The translations under genes and the position numbers were made by a program. From contig JAJZCD010000007.1 in assembly GCA_021851735.1 (NCBI GenBank), positions 1 through 42,470 on the forward strand: DNA of 42,470 nucleotides. Reading direction: 5' to 3'. The notes below the pieces were generated by a model. It had not been told where the DNA came from and searched no databases. It saw only the letters and a list, made by a program, of their open reading frames with translations. The first letter of the stretch is position 1, and each line of letters opens with the position of its first letter. Of the stretch, positions 8,301 to 16,846 are shown piece after piece. The stretch comes from a bacterium. Its GTDB lineage: Bacteria; Patescibacteriota; Saccharimonadia; Saccharimonadales; UBA4665.

Positions 8301-9383
8301 ATGGACGATATGGAACAATCGGCACTGGCGGTACGAACTGCCATAACTGTGGCTACCGAGCGTATTGGCATTGATGATTTGGCTGACAAAAAAGGTGCGT
8401 TCGACGCAGAAATTGCGAAGCCTGGGTTCTGGGACAATCCAAGTCATGCCCAGGAAGTTATAAAGGAGCAGGCTAAGTTGGAGCGACGAATTCGACCATG
8501 GCTCGATTTACGACGAGATGCCAATGACCTACTAGAATTGCTGACGCTAAATGACGGTAGTATGCGTGATGAACTGGAGCAATCATTAGCTGACATAACT
8601 GCGCGGTTTAATGTATTAAAAGAAGAGTTAAAATTCAGTGGCATGTACGATGACCACGATGTCATTTTGAGCATTCATGCAGGTGCAGGTGGTAGTGATG
8701 CCCAGGACTGGGCGGGTATGTTACTTCGTATGTATGTGCGCTACGCTGAAAAAGTTGGCTGGAACGTGCAAACAGTCGAAGAGTCTAGCAGCGAGGAGGG
8801 TGGCATAAAGAGTGTTACGATTGAAATCTTGGGTGATTTTGCTTATGGCAAACTCAAGGGTGAACACGGTGTACACCGGTTGGTGCGCCTCAGTCCATTT
8901 AATGCCGAGAGCCGTGAGACTAGTTTTGCGAAGGTCGACGTTATGCCAAAAATTGACGCTCCAGAGCTGGTTGTTATTGATGACAAGGATCTGAAAATCG
9001 ATGTGTATCGCAGCGGTGGTCATGGTGGCCAATCGGTGAATACGACCGACTCAGCAGTGCGCATTACGCACTTGCCAACAGGCATTGTTGTGGCTATACA
9101 AAATGAGCGCTCTCAGTTGCAAAACAAAGAAACGGCAATGACTATTTTGCGCTCACGGCTCGCACAGTTACAGCTTGAGCAGCATGCCGAGCATCTAAGC
9201 GACCTCAAGGGACCGAATGAGCAGGCCGCCTGGGGTAATCAGATTCGTAGCTACGTCCTACACCCTTACAAGCAGGTCAAGGATCTTCGCACCAAGCATG
9301 TCTCAGCTGATCCTGACGCGGTACTCGATGGTGATATTGATCCATTCATTTCAGCTTACCTAGAATACAATATTGGGCATTAG
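8301..9383 (+). CDS. prfB: Peptide chain release factor 2
   Basis: 360-aa class I release factor that reads UAA and UGA. It carries the GGQ catalytic loop (SGGHGGQSVN) and the RF2-type anticodon-like tripeptide SPF (in RLVRLSPFNAESR), which defines UGA recognition. The reading frame is uninterrupted from the ATG: residues TERIGIDDL...KPGFWDN align with the usual N-terminus, so the programmed +1 frameshift found in many bacterial prfB genes is absent. RF2 together with genes ending in TGA argues for the standard code. Start chosen because it gives full family length and sits 8 nt after TATACT. Confidence 0.97.
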   Translation: MDDMEQSALAVRTAITVATERIGIDDLADKKGAFDAEIAKPGFWDNPSHAQEVIKEQAKLERRIRPWLDLRRDANDLLELLTLNDGSMRDELEQSLADITARFNVLKEELKFSGMYDDHDVILSIHAGAGGSDAQDWAGMLLRMYVRYAEKVGWNVQTVEESSSEEGGIKSVTIEILGDFAYGKLKGEHGVHRLVRLSPFNAESRETSFAKVDVMPKIDAPELVVIDDKDLKIDVYRSGGHGGQSVNTTDSAVRITHLPTGIVVAIQNERSQLQNKETAMTILRSRLAQLQLEQHAEHLSDLKGPNEQAAWGNQIRSYVLHPYKQVKDLRTKHVSADPDAVLDGDIDPFISAYLEYNIGH

Positions 9384-9557
9384 ACACACTAGTGGCGGCA
9401 TAAACTCCCTAGACATCGGTATGACCATTGGTTCATATTGAGTGAGCAGATGCATGGGAACCTATGTAACGTCATAATCTTATATCACTGCTGTTCTACT
9501 ACTTTGGGCTCTTTCGGTCGGGTACAATTTACGAGTATCCCCCCCGGTGTGTCGTGC

Positions 9558-9563
9558 TACAAT
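9558..9563 (+). promoter_or_regulatory. Extended -10 of ftsE (leaderless type)
   Basis: TGCTACAAT is an extended -10 whose hexamer ends 7 nt before the ftsE ATG. A second TACAAT (9523-9528) lies upstream and could give a short leader. Confidence 0.5.
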
Positions 9564-9570
9564 AAGCATA

Positions 9571-10260
9571 ATGATTCTATTGGACAGGGTAACGAAGATT
9601 TATAACAAAAACCTGGGGCCAGCACTGGACCGTGTGAGTTTGCACGTTGAGCCAAAAGAGTTCGTGGTAATAATCGGGCAAAGTGGATCGGGTAAGACAA
9701 CGCTACTTAAGCTATTAACACGCGAAGAGCGACCCACCAGTGGCAAAATAATTGTAGGCGGTATAGACTACGACAAGTTACGTGACCGCGACATTCCATT
9801 GTTACGCCGCAAAGTTGGAACCGTTTTTCAGGATTTTAAGTTGTTGCCGAACCGAACTGTTTTTGAAAACGTGGCATTTGCGCTCGAAATTGTTGGGGTA
9901 GGGGGGCGTGAAATTAAGAATACGGTTCCAAAGGTGCTTGATATCGTGAATCTTAAAAGCCAAGCCGATCATATGCCACAAGAACTAAGTGGGGGCGAGC
10001 GTCAGCGCGTGGCGATTGCTCGTGCAATTGTGCGCCAGCCTAAGATTCTTATCGCCGATGAGCCAACTGGTAACCTTGACCCTAAACATGCCTGGGACGT
10101 TATACGAGTACTAGAAAAAATTAACCATTATGGCACGACAGTGTTGCTGACAACGCACAATCAAGAGATCGTCAATAAGTTAAAGCGGCGCGTAGTTACT
10201 ATTGAGCATGGTCATGTCGGTAGTGATCGCGCGAGTGCTCAGTATGACGTTAAGAATTAG
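9571..10260 (+). CDS. ftsE: Cell-division ABC ATPase FtsE
   Basis: 229-aa ABC ATPase that pairs with FtsX and couples cytoplasmic ATP binding to wall hydrolysis outside. Walker A GQSGSGKTT, Q-loop VFQDFKLLPNRTV (typical FtsE), signature LSGGERQRVAIARAI, Walker B ILIADEPTGNLDP and the switch histidine in TTHNQEI are all present. A longer frame from a GTG at 9547 exists, but the ATG at 9571 gives the normal N-terminus (MILLDRVTKIY) and follows an extended -10. ftsX lies 100 nt downstream, with a 27-codon ORF between. Confidence 0.95.
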   Translation: MILLDRVTKIYNKNLGPALDRVSLHVEPKEFVVIIGQSGSGKTTLLKLLTREERPTSGKIIVGGIDYDKLRDRDIPLLRRKVGTVFQDFKLLPNRTVFENVAFALEIVGVGGREIKNTVPKVLDIVNLKSQADHMPQELSGGERQRVAIARAIVRQPKILIADEPTGNLDPKHAWDVIRVLEKINHYGTTVLLTTHNQEIVNKLKRRVVTIEHGHVGSDRASAQYDVKN

Positions 10261-10277
10261 GAAACAGGAAGGGTGCT

Positions 10278-10361
10278 ATGGGTGTGCAGAATGTGTTATA
10301 TACAAGTGACAAACTGGTCAATCTCTGCCACTCGGGGCCTGTATACAGGGAGCTTTATTAG
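10278..10361 (+). CDS. 27-aa micro-ORF between ftsE and ftsX
   Basis: ATG preceded by AGGAAGGG, a good Shine-Dalgarno. The product is MGVQNVLYTSDKL... ending ...VYRELY. Its TAG stop overlaps the ftsX GTG by one base (TAGTG), a layout suited to translational coupling. No recognised family. The alternative is a chance frame in the ftsE-ftsX spacer. Confidence 0.3.
   Translation: MGVQNVLYTSDKLVNLCHSGPVYRELY
10338..10349. repeat. 12-bp perfect palindrome before ftsX
   Basis: CCTGTATACAGG reads the same on both strands. It lies just upstream of, and partly overlaps, the ftsX Shine-Dalgarno and contains TATACA. It could be a protein site, an internal promoter or an RNA hairpin. Confidence 0.35.
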
Positions 10362-11320
10362 TGGGACGTAACATTATTACCTTTGCGCGTATTATACGCA
10401 CCGGCATAGTTAACTTTATGCGCAACTTGTGGCTAGCAGTTGCGGCTATGGCCATTATGATTGTGACACTTACTATTGTGTTGTTTTCTATAATTGTTAA
10501 CGCAACATTCAACAACACTGTGACGCAGATTACCAGTAGAATAGATGTTTCGTTATATCTTAAAGATTCTGTCACTCAGGCACAGACTAGCAAACTCATC
10601 GAACAGCTTAGGGCATTGCCGGGTGTACAGCATGTTACATATCTTAATAAGGAGCAAGCGCTTCAGGCTTATGAGCGCCAAAATGCCGGCAACAAGCAGC
10701 TTGTCCAGGCTATCAATGAAACTGACAATCCACTTCCGGCGACGGTGCATATTAAGCCAGACAGCCTGAACCAGATCAACCAGATTCGGGCCTTTATTAG
10801 TAAGCCCAGTATAGTCGCGTTGCAGTCCAACCCTGCTAATGATGGGGGGGATCGGCGCGTCGCTATCGATAAGATTACACATGCGACCAACATTTTACGC
10901 CGCGCTGGAGTTGGGGCAGTCCTTGTGTTTGCAACTATTTCTGTGCTCATTATCTTCAATACCATCCAGATGGCTATATTTAATAGACGTGATGAGCTGC
11001 AGATTATGCGTTTACTAGGTGCGGGCACTTGGTTTATCCGTGGTCCATTCGTGGTTGAAGCTATCATATATGGCATTTTTTCAGCTGGTATTTCCGTTCT
11101 GCTTATTAACTCTGTGTTTGTCACGGCAAGTAGTAGCTTGCAGGCAACTAGCTTCGGCCTGCTTGATATTAGTTATAGCCAATCATTTTTTGAACATCAT
11201 TTCTGGTCGTTATTGATCTTACAGTTGGCACTGGGTATACTGATTGGTGCCGCTTCGTCTGTGATTGCTACGCGGCGATATCTTAAATTCAAAACGACCA
11301 AAAGACAATCTAAAGGGTAA
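10361..11320 (+). CDS. ftsX: Cell-division membrane protein FtsX
   Basis: 319-aa permease-like partner of FtsE. The N-terminal cytoplasmic stretch is followed by a membrane span (about residues 22-46), then an extracellular domain (about 47-180) with the typical FtsX ECD pattern (DVSLYLKDSVTQAQTSKLIEQLRALPGV). Three more spans lie in the C-terminal FtsX/MacB-type domain (near 190-210, 230-255 and 280-305). It transmits the FtsE ATP signal to a wall hydrolase. Start is GTG with AGGGAG 8 nt upstream; no better ATG precedes the first span. The CHAP hydrolase follows directly. Confidence 0.92.
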   Translation: MGRNIITFARIIRTGIVNFMRNLWLAVAAMAIMIVTLTIVLFSIIVNATFNNTVTQITSRIDVSLYLKDSVTQAQTSKLIEQLRALPGVQHVTYLNKEQALQAYERQNAGNKQLVQAINETDNPLPATVHIKPDSLNQINQIRAFISKPSIVALQSNPANDGGDRRVAIDKITHATNILRRAGVGAVLVFATISVLIIFNTIQMAIFNRRDELQIMRLLGAGTWFIRGPFVVEAIIYGIFSAGISVLLINSVFVTASSSLQATSFGLLDISYSQSFFEHHFWSLLILQLALGILIGAASSVIATRRYLKFKTTKRQSKG

Positions 11321-11452
11321 AAAGGCTAACGAAAAAAATGAAAGGCTATTCGGGCAGCTTGTTAGCGTCAAGCTAGTTAATCTTTTTTGTTTTTCAGAAG
11401 CTTAACTGGGGGAAAATAGTTGAGAACTAAGCATAAACGTGATACCATAAAT

Positions 11453-12649
11453 ATGGTAGTTTTAAACTCAAAAACTATGAAAACAAAAGTCTATCAGGTA
11501 ATTTCCACTAAACTTAGTATCGGTTTGTTGATGGTATCGGTCTTCGTGCTGGTTGGAGCTAGCTTGCTCTCTTCTGGCAGGGTGGTACGGGCAGATAGCT
11601 ACCAAACACGTATCAATGCGCTTAGCAATGAAAACACGAAGAGCCAGGCGGCAATCGCGCAGCTTGAAAGCCAGGCGTCTAGCTATCAAGCCATTATCAA
11701 TAATTTGCAGTCACAAATTGGTGTTTTGCAGGCATCAATTAACAGTAATCGGGGCTTACAGACTAAACTTGAGCAAGAAATAACCACAGACCAAGCAAAG
11801 ATCACTGAAGAACGAAACTTATTGGCCAATGATGTAAAAACTATGTACGTTGATGGCACGCCGAGCACACTTGAGATACTTGCTACTAGTAAGAACCTTA
11901 GCGACTTTATAGATAAACAAGAGTATCGAACGAGCGTGCAAACGAAGCTGCAGGACACCGTACAACAAATCACCATATTGCAAAGTCAGCTAAAAACACA
12001 GCAGCAACAGGTTCGTGATTTAATCAGTAAGTTACAGGCCCAGCAAGATCAGCTGTCGAGTGACCAATCACAACAGCAGTTCTTGCTTAATTCCAACAAG
12101 AGCCAGCAGGCGTCGTACGTTGCGCAGGTGCAGGCCAATGATGCAAAAATTGCCCAAATCCAAGCTGAGCGGGCAGCTGCGATCGCTCGTATCAGTGGAA
12201 GCTACGGGCGAAGTGCCGTTGGCTCTCCTATTCAATTCAAAAACTTTTGGACGGCCTACTCGACATGTGGCGGCGGGTACAGCTATTGCTGGGCAGGGTT
12301 TAACCAGTTGGTCAATGATCCATGGGGGCTAGGTTATGCACATGAGTGTGTGCATTTCGTCGCCGACTGGTTAGCTCGCCATGGCTATCAAGTGCCACAT
12401 TTTGCTCCAGGAGCTGGCAATGCTGATAATTGGCCTAGTTATGGAACTATAGTTCCAGCCTCGCAGGTGCAGGTTGGTGACGTTGCCTATATGCCGTTAG
12501 CGCCAGTAGGCCATGTAGGCGTCGTTACTGCGATTAATAGTGATGGAACTTTCCACATTGAGCAAATGAATTGGCCAGTTGGAGGGTATTACAGTGAGAT
12601 GGATCTGTACCCTCAAAATGTTACGTTCATTAGTTTCCCTAAGAGCTAG
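11453..12649 (+). CDS. Secreted coiled-coil/CHAP-domain peptidoglycan hydrolase (PcsB-like)
   Basis: About 398 aa. An N-terminal signal or anchor segment (about residues 20-48, ending near VVRADS) is followed by a long glutamine/serine-rich coiled coil (about 55-245) and a C-terminal CHAP amidase/endopeptidase domain. The catalytic cysteine is in AHECVHFVADW (C299) and the histidine in PVGHVGVVTA (H354). This is the architecture of streptococcal PcsB, which is activated by FtsEX. The position right after ftsE-ftsX supports the same role (inference). The start is uncertain: TTG 11420 has GGGGGA upstream, ATG 11453 follows TACCAT, and ATG 11477 (MKTKVYQ) would still include the signal peptide. 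Confidence 0.85.
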   Translation: MVVLNSKTMKTKVYQVISTKLSIGLLMVSVFVLVGASLLSSGRVVRADSYQTRINALSNENTKSQAAIAQLESQASSYQAIINNLQSQIGVLQASINSNRGLQTKLEQEITTDQAKITEERNLLANDVKTMYVDGTPSTLEILATSKNLSDFIDKQEYRTSVQTKLQDTVQQITILQSQLKTQQQQVRDLISKLQAQQDQLSSDQSQQQFLLNSNKSQQASYVAQVQANDAKIAQIQAERAAAIARISGSYGRSAVGSPIQFKNFWTAYSTCGGGYSYCWAGFNQLVNDPWGLGYAHECVHFVADWLARHGYQVPHFAPGAGNADNWPSYGTIVPASQVQVGDVAYMPLAPVGHVGVVTAINSDGTFHIEQMNWPVGGYYSEMDLYPQNVTFISFPKS

Positions 12650-12706
12650 GTATTTCTGTCGATACAAATTAGTGACGATATGTAGCTAAACAACAATCAG
12701 TGGATG

Positions 12707-12734
12707 CAAAAGTGCCGTTGCTTGCCCACTTTTG
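12707..12734. terminator. Bidirectional terminator hairpin
   Basis: CAAAAGTG and CACTTTTG form a perfect 8-bp stem with a 12-nt loop. A/T tracts in the arms would serve both the CHAP gene (plus) and the FemAB-like gene (minus), which converge here. Confidence 0.55.
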
Positions 12735-12756
12735 AGCATGAATATCAAATGCTTGT

Positions 12757-13770
12757 TCAGCGGGTGTATTTATAGGTAGCGAACAGTGTGTAGCGAAACG
12801 GCTTATATATCAGATCAACCGGATTTGGCCGGTCAATTTGGTATCCACCAAAGCGTTTCTTAAAACTGGTTACTCCGTGCAGGTGCGTGCTTTTTACGTT
12901 GTCGGTTATGCCGCCAAAGCTCAGTGTGACCCAGCCACGTTTGCGGGATTCAAGTATAGTATTCCAAATAATAAAGTATGGCGGGGCAATTTTGCGAAAG
13001 TCGTTGGATGAACCTGAAAAAACATAATGCACTATGCCATCATATGCGGCAAAAACAGATGCGGCGGCAGGCTTGTCATCAATCGTGCAGATCGCGACAA
13101 GTCCGCTGTCGGCTGGAATAGACTGCAAGACGGCTTCGTAGTATTTTTTGCTCTGAATACTAAAACCATCGCGTGCTGCTGTGGTTCGCATAAGGTTGAA
13201 AAAAATATCGATTGGCGCTTCAGCCGGTGCGTAGAAGGCTAATCTTGCGTTTGCACGCTCAGCAAGACGTATATTGTATCGGGCATGTTTGTGCATCCCC
13301 ATCCATAGCGCTTCTTGATCACCTAGTAGATCGAGTAGCCATTCAGCTCGTGGCTGTAAACTAGCGGTTACTGCGAGCTGGTTGGCGACTGGGGCTATAC
13401 CCGGAAGGTCTGTCATGCCACGGCTATCAAATCGTACGAATGCTGCGCCGGTGCGTTTAGCAATCGGTGCAAAAAATAATCTGAGAGCCTCAAATAGTTC
13501 GAGAGTCCACGTTTGTACGATAGGGCCGTACGGGCAGTATAAAAATCGGATACCGCCTGGTGCGTCATATCGTACGGCCAGGCCAGCCGCTACGGTTTTT
13601 TTACCTTCGGAGGCGACAAAATAGATCACTGTCTTGCCGTCACGCTCTTGCCAGGCGCCATAAAACGGCGCCTGCAAGAACGAAATTGCTTCGCGGGTGT
13701 GCTCGAACTTAGCTAGTAACTGCCCATATTCAATGCGGGAGCATTCCCGTATATTCAAGCCGTTCTTCAT
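12757..13770 (-). CDS. FemAB/GNAT-fold peptidoglycan bridge-type aminoacyltransferase
   Basis: 337 aa with two GNAT-like halves, matching the FemABX family that adds amino acids from aminoacyl-tRNA to the lipid II stem peptide. Recognisable family features are WLLDLLGDQEALWMGMHKHARYNIRLAERANARL, followed by the second acetyltransferase half (GLVAICTIDDKPAAASVFAAYDGIVHYVFSGSS) and the ending GVTSFKKRFGG. The reading frame continues upstream to 13863, but the ATG at 13770 fits the family N-terminus and lies 9 nt after TACAAT on the minus strand. The real acceptor and amino acid cannot be told from sequence. It is divergent from ctpA. Confidence 0.82.
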   Translation of the reverse strand: MKNGLNIRECSRIEYGQLLAKFEHTREAISFLQAPFYGAWQERDGKTVIYFVASEGKKTVAAGLAVRYDAPGGIRFLYCPYGPIVQTWTLELFEALRLFFAPIAKRTGAAFVRFDSRGMTDLPGIAPVANQLAVTASLQPRAEWLLDLLGDQEALWMGMHKHARYNIRLAERANARLAFYAPAEAPIDIFFNLMRTTAARDGFSIQSKKYYEAVLQSIPADSGLVAICTIDDKPAAASVFAAYDGIVHYVFSGSSNDFRKIAPPYFIIWNTILESRKRGWVTLSFGGITDNVKSTHLHGVTSFKKRFGGYQIDRPNPVDLIYKPFRYTLFATYKYTR

Positions 13771-13779
13771 ATTGTGTAT

Positions 13780-13785
13780 ATTGTA
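13780..13785 (-). promoter_or_regulatory. -10 box of the FemAB-like gene (leaderless type)
   Basis: TACAAT on the minus strand ends 9 nt before the ATG. It is part of a compact 53-bp divergent region shared with ctpA. Confidence 0.45.
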
Positions 13786-13808
13786 GCGCACAATCGGCTT
13801 ACGTAGGG

Positions 13809-13814
13809 TATACT
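13809..13814 (+). promoter_or_regulatory. -10 box of ctpA (leaderless type)
   Basis: TATACT within CGTAGGGTATACT ends 9 nt before the ctpA ATG. The 13-mer is identical to that before serS. Confidence 0.5.
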
Positions 13815-13823
13815 GGTAGCCAT

Positions 13824-15044
13824 ATGAGGATACGAAAAATATGGAAACGGGTGTATCGTCCACGCACGCTCAGGGCGCTTGGCGTGGCTGTTGGTATTAT
13901 AGGTATATTTAGTCTTGGGGTGCTTGTCGGCGATGGACGCTTTAGCATCGTTCCACAGGGCCAGCTTAGTAATCGGACCGGGTTGCCGCGAACCCTCAAC
14001 TACGCTAGTGTAAACCAACTGTATGATACGTTGCGAGCAACATATGATGGTAAGTTGACTGAAACTCAAATCCTGAACGGTATTAAACATGGCTTGGCGA
14101 GTGCTCCGAACGATCCTTATACTGAGTATTTTACGCCCAGTGAAGCTAAGGCATTTAACAACGAATTAAATGGTATAGGCCTGACGGGTATAGGAGCTGA
14201 GCTCTCGGAAAATGCCAAAGGCGACATCATTATTATGGCACCGCTCAATGGGTCACCGGCAGCCGCCGCAGGTATCAAAGCGAAGGATATCATAACTTCC
14301 ATAGATAATCAGACGACAGCCGGCATGTCAATTAATACGGCAGTTAGTAAAATTCGTGGTCCCAAGGGCAGTAAAGTGACGCTTGGCATACTTCGTGGCA
14401 GCAAAGAGCTGACGTTCACAATCACTCGTGCCGAAATTGCTATACCAACAGCTACTTCGAAGATTCTGAAAGATAACATTGGCTATTTGCAGATAAGTCA
14501 GTTTAGCAGTGACACGTATGGCCTAGTCCAGCAAGCGGTTACGAAGTTGCAACATGCGGGTGTAAAGAAGTTAATAGTTGACCTGCGTGATAATCCGGGC
14601 GGAGAAGTAACCTCTGCCAAGAATATTGCTAGTCTCTGGCTACCTAAGGGCGCCATAATAGAGCGAGAAAAACGAGGTAGTCAGGTGATTGCTACATATA
14701 GGGCAACCGGCAATAATCCGTTGAAAGGCATGCCTACGGTAGTTCTGGTAAACAGTGGATCGGCTTCGGCTGCGGAAATTACTGCTCTAGCACTGCACGA
14801 TAACCATGCAGCTATCATCATGGGCGAGCAAAGCTTCGGCAAAGGTGTCGTGCAATCAGTGATTCCATTCTCTGACGGTAGCGAGTTTAAAGTGACTATT
14901 GCTAAATGGTATAGCCCAGACGGAACCAATGTGAATCATAAAGGTATAACCCCTGACAAACTTGTGCCACTGAACGTTGCCGAAGCTAAGGTTGGTATAG
15001 ACACACAGCTTCAGGCAGCTGAGAATTACTTGCAAGGTAAGTGA
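13824..15044 (+). CDS. ctpA: S41-family carboxyl-terminal processing protease
   Basis: 406-aa membrane-anchored protease with its catalytic part outside the membrane. One N-terminal membrane span (residues ~17-36), a helical N-domain, a PDZ domain (about 113-203; GIGLTGIGAELSE...GSPAAAAGIKAKDII), and the S41 core. The catalytic serine lies in NSGSASAAEI (S313) and the general-base lysine in GEQSFGKGVV (K340). RDNPGGEV and the C-terminal GITPD are also conserved, so the enzyme should be active. It may trim wall or secreted proteins, which fits its place between wall genes. Confidence 0.93.
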   Translation: MRIRKIWKRVYRPRTLRALGVAVGIIGIFSLGVLVGDGRFSIVPQGQLSNRTGLPRTLNYASVNQLYDTLRATYDGKLTETQILNGIKHGLASAPNDPYTEYFTPSEAKAFNNELNGIGLTGIGAELSENAKGDIIIMAPLNGSPAAAAGIKAKDIITSIDNQTTAGMSINTAVSKIRGPKGSKVTLGILRGSKELTFTITRAEIAIPTATSKILKDNIGYLQISQFSSDTYGLVQQAVTKLQHAGVKKLIVDLRDNPGGEVTSAKNIASLWLPKGAIIEREKRGSQVIATYRATGNNPLKGMPTVVLVNSGSASAAEITALALHDNHAAIIMGEQSFGKGVVQSVIPFSDGSEFKVTIAKWYSPDGTNVNHKGITPDKLVPLNVAEAKVGIDTQLQAAENYLQGK

Positions 15045-15085
15045 GCAGTGAGGTTAGCAAGCGTTGTGATAAAAGTCATTTGTAG

Positions 15086-15114
15086 TTGATTGTATCCGTT
15101 TTCTGCGGTACTAT
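15086..15114 (+). promoter_or_regulatory. pyrG promoter
   Basis: TTGATT (15086-15091), a 17-bp spacer and TACTAT (15109-15114). The predicted start near 15121 leaves a ~22-nt leader with Shine-Dalgarno AGAGGTGAG. Confidence 0.55.
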
Positions 15115-15142
15115 CTAAAGGAATTAAAAAGAGGTGAGATAC

Positions 15143-16795
15143 GTGGCGGACAAGTCCACTAAGTTCATTTTTGTAACCGGTGGCGTACTTTCTGGATTGG
15201 GAAAGGGTATTACCGCCGCTTCTATCGGCAATCTCTTGAAGGCCCGCGGGCTCAACGTTAATATCCAAAAGTGTGACCCCTACTTGAATGTTGATGCTGG
15301 CACTTTAAACCCACGAGAGCACGGCGAGTGTTTTGTTACTAAAGATGGAGCTGAGACTGACCTCGATCTTGGACACTATGAACGTTTCCTTGACCAGGAG
15401 CTGACGCAAAGCAGCAGTCTTATGGCGGGGCAGATTATCTCTAAGGTCATTAACGACGAGCGTGCTGGTAAGTATGCCGGTCAAACTGTTCAGTATATCC
15501 CCCATGTAACCAATGAATTCCAGGATGCAATTTCCGAGGCGGCGCATGGTCATGACGTACACATTGTGGAAATCGGCGGTACGGTAGGCGATTATGAAAG
15601 CTTGGCGCTTATTGAAGCTATTCGTGAGCTTGGTTTCCGAGTGGGGCGTACGAACAGCCTCTTTGTACACGTTGTATATTTACCGTATCTTGGCGCTAGC
15701 AATGAAATTAAAACCAAACCTGCGCAGAACGCGGTGCGTACACTGCGTGGGTTCGGTGTTATGCCCGATGTGTTGGTAGGGCGTAGTGAAATGATTCCGT
15801 CGGAAGGTATCTCACACAAGCTTAGTATGTTTTCGGGGATACCCGAAGAGGCTATTGCGCTCCTACCGAACGCTGACAGTATCTATGAGGTACCATTGAC
15901 ACTTGAAGACTCAGGTATTACTGATGTTATTTGTCAGCGGTTAGGTCTAAAATGCCAGAAGCCGCAATTAGCAGAGTGGCGCAAGGTAGTCGAAAGGGCG
16001 ACAACACCGCAGCAACATTTATTAAAAGTGGGGGTTGTTGCGAAATACCTCGATAATGCCGATACCTATATGTCGGTGTTTGAGGCATTGCGCTCTGCCG
16101 CCTGGGCAAACCACGCACATGTTGAGATTACGTGGATTGATGCCGAAAAACTTGAAGCAATGCCATCGGCTGAGGTTGAGAAGACACTGCGCACAGTTGA
16201 TGGTTTGGTAGTACCTGGTGGCTTCGGTAGCCGTGGCATAGAAGGGAAGATTATTGCTGCCCAGTATGCATTACGACACAAGACGCCGTACTTGGGGTTA
16301 TGCTATGGCATGCAGATGATGGTTATTGCCGCCGCGAGGCTTGCTGGGCTCGAAGGAGCCAACACTACAGAGGTTGACCCTAATACACCACATCCAGTCA
16401 TTAATACCATGGACGGTCAGCAAGGTATGGAAAATACTGGTGGTACTATGCGTCTGGGCAATTACGCGTGTCATTTTACTGAAGATAGTCTAGCCGCAAA
16501 GCTCTATGGTACGCATGATGTGCTGGAACGTCATCGTCACCGCTTTGAGGCAAATGGTACCTATGTGTCGGATTACGAATCGTGGGGTATCCGGGCGGTA
16601 GGTATTAATCCTGACAGCAACTTAGTAGAAGTGATTGAGGGCGTCGATCATCCGTTTTTGATGGCTAGCCAGTATCATCCTGAATTTAAGAGCCGGCCTA
16701 ATAAACCACATCCGATGTTCAAGGGGTTTATAGCTGCACTGACTGCTCAGGCTGCCAGTCATCCTATAACACACTCAGTGAAAGCAACGGTATAG
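15143..16795 (+). CDS. pyrG: CTP synthase
   Basis: 550 aa; makes CTP from UTP, ATP and glutamine. The N-terminal synthetase domain has the P-loop (VTGGVLSGLGKGITAASIG) and the family string KDGAETDLDLGHYERF. The C-terminal class I glutaminase has its nucleophile in GLCYGMQMM, with the His/Glu pair in QYHPEFKSRP. A longer frame from GTG 15134 exists, but the GTG at 15143 gives MADKSTKFIFVTGG and sits 6-7 nt after AGAGGTGAG. The gene has its own promoter. Confidence 0.97.
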   Translation: MADKSTKFIFVTGGVLSGLGKGITAASIGNLLKARGLNVNIQKCDPYLNVDAGTLNPREHGECFVTKDGAETDLDLGHYERFLDQELTQSSSLMAGQIISKVINDERAGKYAGQTVQYIPHVTNEFQDAISEAAHGHDVHIVEIGGTVGDYESLALIEAIRELGFRVGRTNSLFVHVVYLPYLGASNEIKTKPAQNAVRTLRGFGVMPDVLVGRSEMIPSEGISHKLSMFSGIPEEAIALLPNADSIYEVPLTLEDSGITDVICQRLGLKCQKPQLAEWRKVVERATTPQQHLLKVGVVAKYLDNADTYMSVFEALRSAAWANHAHVEITWIDAEKLEAMPSAEVEKTLRTVDGLVVPGGFGSRGIEGKIIAAQYALRHKTPYLGLCYGMQMMVIAAARLAGLEGANTTEVDPNTPHPVINTMDGQQGMENTGGTMRLGNYACHFTEDSLAAKLYGTHDVLERHRHRFEANGTYVSDYESWGIRAVGINPDSNLVEVIEGVDHPFLMASQYHPEFKSRPNKPHPMFKGFIAALTAQAASHPITHSVKATV

Positions 16796-16833
16796 TGTAG
16801 CATTTACTCATTGTTTTTTAGGGTTACGTAGGG

Positions 16834-16839
16834 TAGCAT
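16834..16839 (+). promoter_or_regulatory. -10 box of the receiver gene (leaderless type)
   Basis: TAGCAT ends 7 nt before the ATG, with TTGTTT 17 nt upstream. The preceding ACGTAGGGTA is shared with the ctpA promoter. Confidence 0.5.
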
Positions 16840-16846
16840 AAGCAGT

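Noticed and set aside
8171-8374. 67-codon frame before and into prfB
   Set aside because: Overlaps the divergent promoter region and prfB in another frame, with no family pattern.
10338-10349. Restriction-type palindrome reading only
   Set aside because: Kept as a possible regulatory palindrome because of its place at the ftsX ribosome site; there is no evidence for a restriction or methylation role.
11321-11419. Clear terminator between ftsX and the CHAP gene
   Set aside because: AGCTTG/CAAGCT hairpin exists, but the T-run starts about 8 nt later, so it is too loose to call.
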